Origin: an uncultured Methanomicrobiales archaeon
Lineage (GTDB): Archaea; Thermoplasmatota; Thermoplasmata; Methanomassiliicoccales; Methanomethylophilaceae
DNA: 15,059 nucleotides
Reading direction: 5' to 3'
Assembly: GCA_937892275.1 (NCBI GenBank)
Contig: CALAVG010000236.1
Location: 1 to 15,059 of the forward strand
Part shown: positions 1 to 7,179 of the stretch, piece by piece
Layout of the letters: the number at the start of each line of letters is the position of its first letter
How positions within the stretch are numbered: position 1 is the stretch's first letter
The notes under the pieces: model-generated
What the model was told of the DNA's origin: nothing
What the model saw: the letters and a program-made list of their open reading frames with translations, nothing else
Databases searched by the model: none
Made by a program: the position numbers and the translations under genes

Positions 1-23
1 ATACCAAGCTACCCCACGGGCCC
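1..23 (-). tRNA. 5' end of a tRNA gene, cut by the window edge
   Basis: On the minus strand bases 23 to 1 read GGGCCCGTGGGGTAGCTTGG followed by TAT. This fits a tRNA 5' end: a seven-base acceptor strand (GGGCCCG), T8, the start of a D stem and a D loop with the usual AGC..GGTA pattern. The anticodon and 3' half lie outside the window, so the isotype cannot be read; the D arm resembles archaeal Pro and Trp tRNAs from memory only. A TATA-like element about 28 bases upstream (47-56) supports a real transcription start here. Confidence 0.72.
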
Positions 24-46
24 ACAGATTCGGACAGATAATCCTC

Positions 47-56
47 GGATATAATC
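47..56 (-). promoter_or_regulatory. TATA box for the tRNA gene
   Basis: Minus-strand GATTATATCC is centred about 28 bases upstream of the tRNA 5' end, the usual archaeal TATA-to-start distance. It lies just beyond the stop codon of pcc1 (57-59), so the tRNA has its own promoter and need not be co-transcribed with pcc1. Confidence 0.6.
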
Positions 57-284
57 TTAGCGGGCACCCAGCCCGATGGTCTCCTCGGCTATCTTGATGC
101 ATGCCAACAGGTCGTCTGCCGTGTTCCTCAATGAGCCTGCGTTCTCGGCCTTCATCCTGAAGATCAGTATGTTGTCCTGCTGCACGGTACTGACATAGCC
201 TCCGTTGTCGGGGTCGAGGGCCTTCATCACGGTCTCGGCGGTCTTCGCATCGGGATATTTGAACCTGAGCTCTAAGGAATGCAT
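57..284 (-). CDS. pcc1: KEOPS complex subunit Pcc1
   Basis: Small protein of about 75 residues matching the Pcc1/CTAG family: an N-terminal LELRFKYPDAKTAE strand-helix start, a central FRMKAENAGSLR segment and a terminal helix with DDLLACIKIAEE. Pcc1 is the dimerising subunit of the cytoplasmic KEOPS complex, which with Kae1, Bud32 and Cgi121 makes the t6A modification at position 37 of ANN-decoding tRNAs. The ATG at 284 is preferred over an in-frame TTG at 290 because a TATA-like element is centred 27 bases upstream of the ATG, which fits a leaderless message. No other KEOPS gene is in the window. It is on the same strand as mgtA with a 60-base gap, probably transcribed separately. Confidence 0.85.
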   Translation of the reverse strand: MHSLELRFKYPDAKTAETVMKALDPDNGGYVSTVQQDNILIFRMKAENAGSLRNTADDLLACIKIAEETIGLGAR

Positions 285-305
285 CGGCAATCAATCACTA
301 TTCCG

Positions 306-316
306 TATTAAGAATT
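306..316 (-). promoter_or_regulatory. TATA-like element for pcc1
   Basis: Minus-strand AATTCTTAATA, centred about 27 bases upstream of the ATG at 284. It lies in the short gap after the mgtA stop and is the reason for choosing the ATG over the upstream TTG. Confidence 0.4.
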
Positions 317-344
317 GATGCCGGGAATCCCCGGCTGTAAGGTT

Positions 345-3161
345 TCAGCAGGCGAAGTACCCATGCGTCCTGAGCATACGCTTCTTAATGAGATGGCTTC
401 CGAAGAAGTACACGCATGCTATGAACGGCATCCAGATCATCGCGGTCACTGCGATGTTATCGATGAATACATCCCTGAACAAATCCATCGGGAAGTCCGA
501 GATGGCCTCCCAGAGTCCTCCGCTGAATGGCAGCAGCGTACCGACGGCCAATGCAAGCAAAGCCGATATGACCAGTGCTTTGCATGACCATGCCTGGAAG
601 AACGGCAGCTTGTTCGTCCTGACGATGTGAATGGCCCATACCTGCATCCAATACTGCTCGATCACCCATATCGCCTGGAACCATGCCTCTACATTGGTTC
701 CGCTGAGATCGGTCCTGTTCAGGATGAGATCCCCTATGCTTCCGTACGTTCCTGCTGCGAACAGGACATTGCCATCGGCGTCGAGCACATCGACCATGGT
801 CATGGATCCGAATATGACGAAGATCATGAATCCCCAGGTCATCAGATCCGTGATGGGACACATCGGACCGTAATGGAACATGACCTCCCTGAGATTGATT
901 GCATCCCATTTCCTCGGTTCCCTGACGAACTCGTCCTCCACCGTATCCCACGGGATGATGAGGCATGCAAAGTCGTTGATCAGGTTGAATATCAGGATCA
1001 TAATCGCACCCATAGGCTCGAAGTTGAACAGCAGGGTGGCGATGATCAATGAGAACATGTATCCGAAGTTGATCGAACCGATCATCTTGACGTACTTTAT
1101 GGAATTGACATAGACCTTCCTTCCCTCTATGGCCCCGTCCTTCAGGATGCCGAGGTCCTTCTCCAGAAGGATCATGCTGGCGGTCTCCTTCGCGATGTCG
1201 GTTCCGGTATCCACCGATATGCTGACATCGGCGTTCTTCATCGCCAATACATCGTTGATACCGTCTCCCATCAGTCCGGTGCAGTGACCATTCGCACGCA
1301 GCGCCAGGACGATACGGGACTTGTTGTCCGGGGTGAGCCTGACGAACACATCATTGGTCTCCACGACCTTCCTGAGGGTCTCGTCGCTCATCTCGTCGAT
1401 CTGGGGTCCGGTGATGATGAACGATTCACCGGCCTCCGGTTCGAACTCCTCGATCGATGATACGTCCCTCTCCTTGACGGAACACTTGATGCCTATGGCC
1501 TCGCAGACGTAATGGGTGACGTATTCGTTGTCACCGGTGAGGACCTTGACCTTGATCCCGTACTCCGCAAGTTCCTTGATGGCCGACTTGGCCGTCCTCT
1601 TGACGGGATCGATGAACACTACGAAACCTGCGAATGTCTGATCGGTCTCGTCGGATGGACTGAATTCCGTCTGTCCGACGGGGAAGTACTTGTGGGTAAC
1701 GCCGAGCACGCGCATTCCCTTCTTGCTGTACCACTCCACCAGTCCGAGGATCCTGTGGACCGCCTCTTCATCCAAGTCGCAGATGTTCCCGTTCTCGTCG
1801 AGGTATCTCGAGGATATCGAGAGGATCTCGGGAACGGCACCCTTGGTGACCATGAGGTTGACGTCCTCCTTCTTGTTGACGATGACAGTTGCCCTCCTCC
1901 TGATGAAGTCGAACGGGATGTCGCCGACCCAGCCGTAGTCGTCGAGTTCCTCCATGAGGTACTCGTTCTCAGCATGCTCCTGGATGGCCCAGTCGATCTG
2001 GTTCGTGGCGGACGTCAGCTTAGTACTGTTCAGGCTTACCAGCCTCTCCACGAGTTCGCTGTGCACACCGTAGATATCGTTGTTGGCCTCAACGGAGATC
2101 CTGTTCTCCGTGAGGGTACCGGTCTTATCGGAACAGAGGACATCCATACCTCCGAAGTTCTGGATGGCGTTGACGTCCTTGACGATCACACGTTTCTTCG
2201 ACATGTCTATGGAACCCTTGGCAAGGTTAGTCGACACTATAGTGGCGAGCATCTCGGGCATCAGTCCGATGGCCAGGGTTATTGCGAAGATGACGGCCTC
2301 GAGGATATCCTCCATGAGGAACTCGCCGGCGTTGAAGTACGACTTCAGCACCATGATTATGAACACCGGGGGAACGGTGTAGACCATCAGCTTCAGAAGG
2401 ACGGCTACTATAGCGCTGCTTCCCTTGTCGTACGTGGTCTTGGACTTCTTGGTGGAGAGCTTCTCCGCCATGGATCCGATGACCGTGTCGTCACCGACTG
2501 CGATGACCACGGCCTCCGCCGATCCTTCCATAACATTAGTGCCCATGAATGCCATGTTGTTGCAATCCAGGATGCTTCCGTCGCATTTCACCGGTTCAGA
2601 ATACTTGGTGGCCGCCTCCGACTCCCCGGTAAGAGCGGATTGGTCGACCTTGAAATGATTTGATTTGATGATCCTGACGTCTGCAGGTATCACGTCCCCG
2701 GTGTCAAGTATCAATATATCGCCCACCACAAGGTCCACGGAGTCCACTTCGGTCTCCACGCCCTCACGGCGCACGGTTATGATCGTGGTGACCATGTTCA
2801 CCAGTTTGGCCGCCGCCTTTCCGCTGCGCGACTCCTGGATGAACGTCATGGTACCGCTGACAAGGATCAGTGTGGTGAGTATGACGAAATAGATGATGTC
2901 CGGATCCAATATCATCCAAAGTACGTCTATAACTGCAAGTGCAATGGTGAACACATTCACGAACGCGTGGTACAATCTCTTGAGGACCACATGAGTATTG
3001 TGGTTGGAGACAACGTTCTCACCATACCTGATACGGGATGTCGTTAGCTCCTCGTTGTAGTGCCCTTCTATCCTGCTGTTGTATTGATCCATGACGGCAT
3101 CGGCTTCCATAGAGGCCGCTGCCTTCATTCTCTCTTCCGGAGTGAGAGAATCCGTTGACAT
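345..3161 (-). CDS. mgtA: Magnesium-translocating P-type ATPase (P3B, MgtA/MgtB type)
   Basis: A 938-residue P-type ATPase that uses ATP to import Mg2+ across the membrane. Motifs in order: TGES (178-181, actuator domain), MPEML in M4 (301-305), DKTGTLT with the phosphorylated Asp at 345, VTKGA nucleotide-binding motif (438-442), TGDN (542-545) and GDGIND (632-637). The P3B subfamily call rests on MgtA-like stretches: VKDVNAIQNFGGMDVLCSDK before the phosphorylation site, IPWDTVEDEFVREPRKWDA after M6 and HIVRTNKLPFFQ near M8/M9. Length and two-plus-two-plus-six membrane layout are normal. The usual hinge sequence GDGINDAPAL reads GDGINDVLAM here. The ATG at 3161 has a TATA-like element about 27 bases upstream. 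It stands alone between pcc1 and ligase; no Mg2+ riboswitch was recognised in the 115-base upstream gap. Confidence 0.95.
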   Translation of the reverse strand: MSTDSLTPEERMKAAASMEADAVMDQYNSRIEGHYNEELTTSRIRYGENVVSNHNTHVVLKRLYHAFVNVFTIALAVIDVLWMILDPDIIYFVILTTLILVSGTMTFIQESRSGKAAAKLVNMVTTIITVRREGVETEVDSVDLVVGDILILDTGDVIPADVRIIKSNHFKVDQSALTGESEAATKYSEPVKCDGSILDCNNMAFMGTNVMEGSAEAVVIAVGDDTVIGSMAEKLSTKKSKTTYDKGSSAIVAVLLKLMVYTVPPVFIIMVLKSYFNAGEFLMEDILEAVIFAITLAIGLMPEMLATIVSTNLAKGSIDMSKKRVIVKDVNAIQNFGGMDVLCSDKTGTLTENRISVEANNDIYGVHSELVERLVSLNSTKLTSATNQIDWAIQEHAENEYLMEELDDYGWVGDIPFDFIRRRATVIVNKKEDVNLMVTKGAVPEILSISSRYLDENGNICDLDEEAVHRILGLVEWYSKKGMRVLGVTHKYFPVGQTEFSPSDETDQTFAGFVVFIDPVKRTAKSAIKELAEYGIKVKVLTGDNEYVTHYVCEAIGIKCSVKERDVSSIEEFEPEAGESFIITGPQIDEMSDETLRKVVETNDVFVRLTPDNKSRIVLALRANGHCTGLMGDGINDVLAMKNADVSISVDTGTDIAKETASMILLEKDLGILKDGAIEGRKVYVNSIKYVKMIGSINFGYMFSLIIATLLFNFEPMGAIMILIFNLINDFACLIIPWDTVEDEFVREPRKWDAINLREVMFHYGPMCPITDLMTWGFMIFVIFGSMTMVDVLDADGNVLFAAGTYGSIGDLILNRTDLSGTNVEAWFQAIWVIEQYWMQVWAIHIVRTNKLPFFQAWSCKALVISALLALAVGTLLPFSGGLWEAISDFPMDLFRDVFIDNIAVTAMIWMPFIACVYFFGSHLIKKRMLRTHGYFAC

Positions 3162-3184
3162 AAAAGCGTGTTATCACTTTCTAG

Positions 3185-3192
3185 TCTTAAAC
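3185..3192 (-). promoter_or_regulatory. TATA-like element for mgtA
   Basis: Minus-strand GTTTAAGA is centred about 27 bases upstream of the mgtA ATG, consistent with a leaderless transcript. The rest of the 3162-3276 gap shows only a weak 6-bp inverted repeat (TGTCCC at 3218-3223, GGGACA at 3248-3253). Confidence 0.4.
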
Positions 3193-3276
3193 ATGTCCTT
3201 CTGGTTTTTCCGCAATTTGTCCCTGAGGGGTACAGCGTGTCTCTGACGGGACATAGTTCATAGATTATTGACAAGT

Positions 3277-5043
3277 TCACTCGGATAGACCGTCGGAATC
3301 ATGGGCCTGCATCTCGTACATCTCTATGATCTCCCCGACCGTCGTGCACTGCTCCGGGGACTTGTCATCCCTGACACGGCCGGTGAATCTTGGGAAACGG
3401 ATACCAAGACCTGCGTCTTCCTTCAGAACGCCTTTGGCGGCGGTGTGTATAGGACTGAGGGTTATCTCCGCGGCGACAACTTCCAATACGACGGTGGGAT
3501 CGAACCAAACATCAGGCACCATCTCCGCATCGACCATCTTCGGTTTGCTCTCGGACAAGCCTGCATTCAGGAGTTCCGGCATGGAATCGAGGAAAGCATC
3601 GTCGAACCCGGTTCCGAGTTTACATACGGTCTCGAACCTTCCCGTATCCTCGTTGAATGCTGCCATGAGTAAGGCACCGTACTTACCTGCCCTCTTTCCC
3701 ATGCCGTAGAACGCACCCACAACAGAAAGGTCGAATGAATCCGTGAGGGCCTGCTGATAGTCCTTCTTGTATTTGATCCAAAGAAATCCTCTGGATCCTG
3801 CTCTGTAGATGGATTCCGGTGCGACCGATTTCGCCATGATGCCCTCGCATCTCGCCGCTATGGCGGAAGCGAAGAAGTCCTCTCCCTCCTCCGGGCTGTT
3901 CACAAGCCTCATGGTGGTCATCTGGACCTTGTCCCCAATCTCGAAGGTGCTCTCCAATTCGGACCTCCTCTCGAGATACGGTACGTATGTCATGTCCTGA
4001 CCGTCGCGGTACAGGATGTCGAACATGAAGATGCGGACGCTGACCTCCTTGACGGCCTCGTCCATGCCGTGCTTCTTCCTCCTGTGGGTGACCGCCTGGA
4101 ATGGGAGCATGAATCCGGTCTCTGGATCGACTGCAACGCATTCCCCTTCGATGATCGCCTCGCCGAACTTGCAGCGCTCCCTAAGGGCCTCCGCGATGTC
4201 CGGGAAGTTCGATGTCAGGTCCTCCAGCCTTCTGGAGTAGAGCTTCACAGAATCCTTACCGATGTGGGCCTGCACCCTGATACCGTCGTACTTGTACTCT
4301 ATGGCGCACTTGCCACCCATCTTGGCGACGACCTCTGATACGGAAGGGAGACGCTCCGCAAGCATGACCTTGATCGGGTTGCCGATGGTGACGTGGATGT
4401 TCTCTATGGCCCCCATTCCGCCGTTGGCGATGGTCTCGGCAACGAATCCGATATCGCATGTGATGTTGAACGCCCTCTCGATGGCGGGTCTGTCCTCTTT
4501 GGTGGCGAATGCTTCCGCCAAGGCATCCAGTATGGTCATGTCCCCGGCACCGACCCTCATCCTTCCCGTGACGATCCTGCAGAGGTATCTGGCCTCAACG
4601 GGGCCGGAATCGTGGAGCATGTTGGCCAGGAGCTTCATCTTCTTGTCCTGGGAATCCTTCCCTTCGGCATCCTGGATTGCTGTAAGACCTTTGTAGACCC
4701 TGTCTACGGTGAGTTCCTCGGCGAAGAGCGTCATCTGCTTCTTCTTGGAGATCAGCTTCTCTGCCACCTCCCCGGGATCCCCTGTCTTCACCCAGAGTTC
4801 CTCTGCCACGGATTCGGATGTACCCGAAGTGAAGGATATGGCCTTGAGGACCAGCCTGTCGGCCATTCCCAGTTCTTTGGCTATGAAATCAGGATGGAGC
4901 TTCCCCTGAGCGAGATATATGATCTTCCTGAGCTCGGACCTGTCGACCCCGCGTATGAAATCGGCGAGGATTGTGGTCATCTCTAGACGGCTGCCTGTGG
5001 ACTCCAGTCTGTCGAAGATGTCTGCGAGTTCGGAATACAACAT
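3277..5043 (-). CDS. lig: ATP-dependent DNA ligase, archaeal type
   Basis: A 588-residue DNA ligase that seals nicks in replication and repair, the usual length for the archaeal/eukaryotic ligase I family. The N-terminal DNA-binding domain covers about residues 1-205 (KLLANMLHDSGPVEARYL, RMRVGAGDMT). The nucleotidyltransferase domain follows with motif I EYKYDGIR, adenylated Lys 251, then EGECVA (299-304), FMFDILY (339-345), EGIMAKS (400-406) and motif V WIKYKKDY (422-429). The C-terminal OB domain ends with the motif VI region RFPRFTGRVRDDK (549-561). All catalytic residues are present. The ATG at 5043 has a TATA-like element 29 bases upstream and shares an 82-base intergenic region with the divergent MscS gene. 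The Hef-like helicase in this window is the only other DNA-repair gene and is not in the same operon. Confidence 0.96.
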   Translation of the reverse strand: MLYSELADIFDRLESTGSRLEMTTILADFIRGVDRSELRKIIYLAQGKLHPDFIAKELGMADRLVLKAISFTSGTSESVAEELWVKTGDPGEVAEKLISKKKQMTLFAEELTVDRVYKGLTAIQDAEGKDSQDKKMKLLANMLHDSGPVEARYLCRIVTGRMRVGAGDMTILDALAEAFATKEDRPAIERAFNITCDIGFVAETIANGGMGAIENIHVTIGNPIKVMLAERLPSVSEVVAKMGGKCAIEYKYDGIRVQAHIGKDSVKLYSRRLEDLTSNFPDIAEALRERCKFGEAIIEGECVAVDPETGFMLPFQAVTHRRKKHGMDEAVKEVSVRIFMFDILYRDGQDMTYVPYLERRSELESTFEIGDKVQMTTMRLVNSPEEGEDFFASAIAARCEGIMAKSVAPESIYRAGSRGFLWIKYKKDYQQALTDSFDLSVVGAFYGMGKRAGKYGALLMAAFNEDTGRFETVCKLGTGFDDAFLDSMPELLNAGLSESKPKMVDAEMVPDVWFDPTVVLEVVAAEITLSPIHTAAKGVLKEDAGLGIRFPRFTGRVRDDKSPEQCTTVGEIIEMYEMQAHDSDGLSE

Positions 5044-5066
5044 AGGGACATGATTGAGGGTCGCGG

Positions 5067-5077
5067 TAATAAGTTTA
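5067..5077 (-). promoter_or_regulatory. TATA-like element for the DNA ligase gene
   Basis: Minus-strand TAAACTTATTA is centred 29 bases upstream of the ligase ATG at 5043, in the 82-base divergent region shared with the channel gene. I see no convincing TATA box at the matching distance for the channel gene. Confidence 0.45.
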
Positions 5078-5125
5078 CCTTCTTTGGTGCCAACCGTTTC
5101 CTAGTAACAACCACATTTCAGATTC

Positions 5126-6721
5126 ATGGTCAGGAAGTCTAGTGTCCTCATTCTGGTAATTGCGGTCGTTGCATTGGGGTTGATGCCACTCTGCATACAG
5201 GAGGAGACCGATGCGTTGGAACCCATGGACTACAAGGTATCTACTCCCGGGTTCTTCCCTGAGGACGACATGATCGGCCTCACTATAGGCAACGGACACT
5301 CGAAGACCATAATGATCTACATCCAGAATTACACCGACCATGTCCTGGATATCGCATTCTACAGCCTAAAGGGCAGCGACGACATCTATGCGGACGATAT
5401 ACTCAATCTTACCCTCATGCCCGCCGGGGATGATGAGGGGAAGGATCTTGTCAAACAGCCGTTTACACTCAACGTGAAGGAGATCACGTCATCCAACAGC
5501 GATGTGCGTGTAGCCCTGGAGATATTCATAACGGACCTCTTCGACGATACCTACAGCATCCAAACGATAAAGTTCAACATCGATGTGGTATCGTCATTCG
5601 ACACTTCAGGCAATTTCAACAAGTTCCTGGGATTCATCGACAACACCCTGCCGGGACCTTTCAATCAGCCTATCGTACCATTCTTCACGACACTGGTAGT
5701 GTTCTTCGTCACGGCTCTGTTGATCGTGAAACTGCTCGTACCGGTTCTATCCGACATGCTCAGCGACACCACCTCCGACAAGGATAGGAAAAGGTTCAGG
5801 ACCCTGCTCACCCTCGGGATCGTCATCGCTGCCATCGCCCTGTTCATCGATCCGGGGCTGAAGATCCTGGGTGCCGATGTGAATTGGATATACATCGTCA
5901 ACAAGATCGCCATGACCATACTCGTTATAGTCCTGGCCATCACCATTTGGAAGGTCTACATGATATTCATCGAGAGTACCTTGTCCAAGTTGGGCCGGAT
6001 GGGGGACTCCAAGGTCGACATCTCGCTTTTGCCGCTCTTCGCTATGTTCGGCAAACTGATCCTGTGGGCAGGCGGTATCGCGGCCATACTCCACATCTTC
6101 GGCATGGATCTGTCAGGAATACTGATCAGCGCAGGTATCGTCACTCTCGGTATCACGTTGGGTGCACAAAGCGTCCTGTCCCAGTTCTTCAGCGGTATCA
6201 TCCTCCTGCTGACCAGACCGTTCAGCAAAGGGGACTACGTCGTAATAGATGATGTGAACTACATCGTGAAGGACATCAAACTGATGTATACGGAACTCTT
6301 CGGTGACGAATTCGACCGTATAACCACCATGCCGAACAACGTGGTAGCTTCCGCAACGGTCGTCAACATGACCAAGAACGACAGAACGTTCAGACTCTAC
6401 ATATTCATCCAGATACCTTATGACATAGAGGTCGAGAAGGTCGAAAAGGTGCTGCTCGAGGTCGCGGAAGAGAGCGACCTCGTAATCCATGACAACACCA
6501 GGTACAAGAAGCCTGCAGTGAAACTCATAGAATTCCAGGATGCCTGCATACAACTCAGGCTGGACGTCACCATAAAGGACTACGCCAGCAAATCCACCGT
6601 GCAATCCAGCCTGAAGAAGGAGCTCTATGTGAGACTGGCCGAGAACGGTATCGAGATGCCTTACAACAGACTCGAGGTCAAAATACTGGATGATGTCGTA
6701 GACGAGAAGAGCACGGCCTGA
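5126..6721 (+). CDS. MscS-family mechanosensitive channel with extracytoplasmic domain
   Basis: A 531-residue membrane protein of the small-conductance mechanosensitive channel family, which releases solutes on osmotic downshock. Residues 5-23 form a signal sequence or signal anchor. About residues 30-170 are a beta-rich, acidic, probably extracytoplasmic domain (IYIQNYTDHVLDIAFYSLKG). Membrane segments follow near 185-207, 226-244, 257-280 and 303-325. The pore helix and MscS core run from about 330: GILISAGIVTLGITLGAQSV, FFSGIILLLTRPFSKGDYV, TTMPNNVVASATVVN (400-414), then the cytoplasmic alpha/beta domain ending at LEVKIL. MscS itself has three membrane helices; this has extra helices and a luminal domain. 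ATG at 5126 gives an intact signal sequence. It is divergent from ligase and convergent with the phosphatase remnant. Confidence 0.92.
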   Translation: MVRKSSVLILVIAVVALGLMPLCIQEETDALEPMDYKVSTPGFFPEDDMIGLTIGNGHSKTIMIYIQNYTDHVLDIAFYSLKGSDDIYADDILNLTLMPAGDDEGKDLVKQPFTLNVKEITSSNSDVRVALEIFITDLFDDTYSIQTIKFNIDVVSSFDTSGNFNKFLGFIDNTLPGPFNQPIVPFFTTLVVFFVTALLIVKLLVPVLSDMLSDTTSDKDRKRFRTLLTLGIVIAAIALFIDPGLKILGADVNWIYIVNKIAMTILVIVLAITIWKVYMIFIESTLSKLGRMGDSKVDISLLPLFAMFGKLILWAGGIAAILHIFGMDLSGILISAGIVTLGITLGAQSVLSQFFSGIILLLTRPFSKGDYVVIDDVNYIVKDIKLMYTELFGDEFDRITTMPNNVVASATVVNMTKNDRTFRLYIFIQIPYDIEVEKVEKVLLEVAEESDLVIHDNTRYKKPAVKLIEFQDACIQLRLDVTIKDYASKSTVQSSLKKELYVRLAENGIEMPYNRLEVKILDDVVDEKSTA

Positions 6722-6767
6722 TCGGATAAGAGGAGAGGGCATCCGATTATGTCCTGATCCTCTCCTT
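6721..6767. terminator. Inverted repeats at a convergent gene junction, possible bidirectional terminator
   Basis: Two overlapping inverted repeats lie between the convergent gene ends. ATCGGAT at 6721-6727 pairs with ATCCGAT at 6741-6747, and AGGAGAGG at 6731-6738 pairs with CCTCTCCT at 6759-6766. The second stem is followed on the plus strand by TTTA. The repeats overlap both stop codons. They could limit read-through in both directions, but archaeal termination mainly needs a T-tract and none here is strong. Confidence 0.35.
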
Positions 6768-7097
6768 TACGGCATCAATGAGTTCCTGCGGTATTCCGGA
6801 AACGTTGATCAGATAACCGGTCATGACCTCTTCCGGAACATAATCGTCGAAGTTCATCTTGGACCAGTCCATGGCCAGATAATTGTTGATGTACTCAGTA
6901 TGCTTGTACAGATACAATACGCGGTCCACGTACAAGTGCGCAACCGCCTCGTATTCGATGGTTCCCTCCTCGACATGATAGTAATTGCACATCGATTCCA
7001 TGAAATCCTCCCTGATCTCCTCATAAGTGGCTCCTGCAAGGGCCTCGACGATCGCACAGAAGGCTCCTGTACGACCCTTTCCGAACGTGCAGAACAT
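6747..7097 (-). pseudogene. N-terminally truncated tyrosine phosphatase (remnant)
   Basis: The 116-residue ORF opens with MFCTFGKGRTGAFCAIVEAL, the CX5R(S/T) phosphate-binding loop of protein tyrosine phosphatases, followed by a helix and a YEEIREDFMESMCNYY segment that resembles the Y_phosphatase3 group. In that family the loop lies well inside a 200-300 residue protein; here it starts at residue 3. The frame stays open for 13 more codons upstream (ISESLLDTEGSAG, plausibly the end of the preceding helix) to a TAA at 7137-7139, with no start codon. Only 82 bases separate the ATG from the Hef stop, so the N-terminal domain is absent. The loop is also off-consensus: Phe replaces the His before the catalytic Cys, and GKGRTG replaces GKDRTG. 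It is probably non-functional. A short independent protein cannot be excluded. Confidence 0.7.
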
Positions 7098-7179
7098 ACC
7101 TGCGCTCCCTTCCGTATCGAGCAGGGATTCGGATATTTACCACGTGAGACGGATGATATGATAAGTATCAATCCTGGGA

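Noticed and set aside
1512..2663. A 383-codon open frame opposite mgtA
   Set aside because: It is antisense to conserved P-type ATPase domains, with composition (repeated Val, Asp, Gly, Leu, His) expected of a frame opposite a GC-biased gene.
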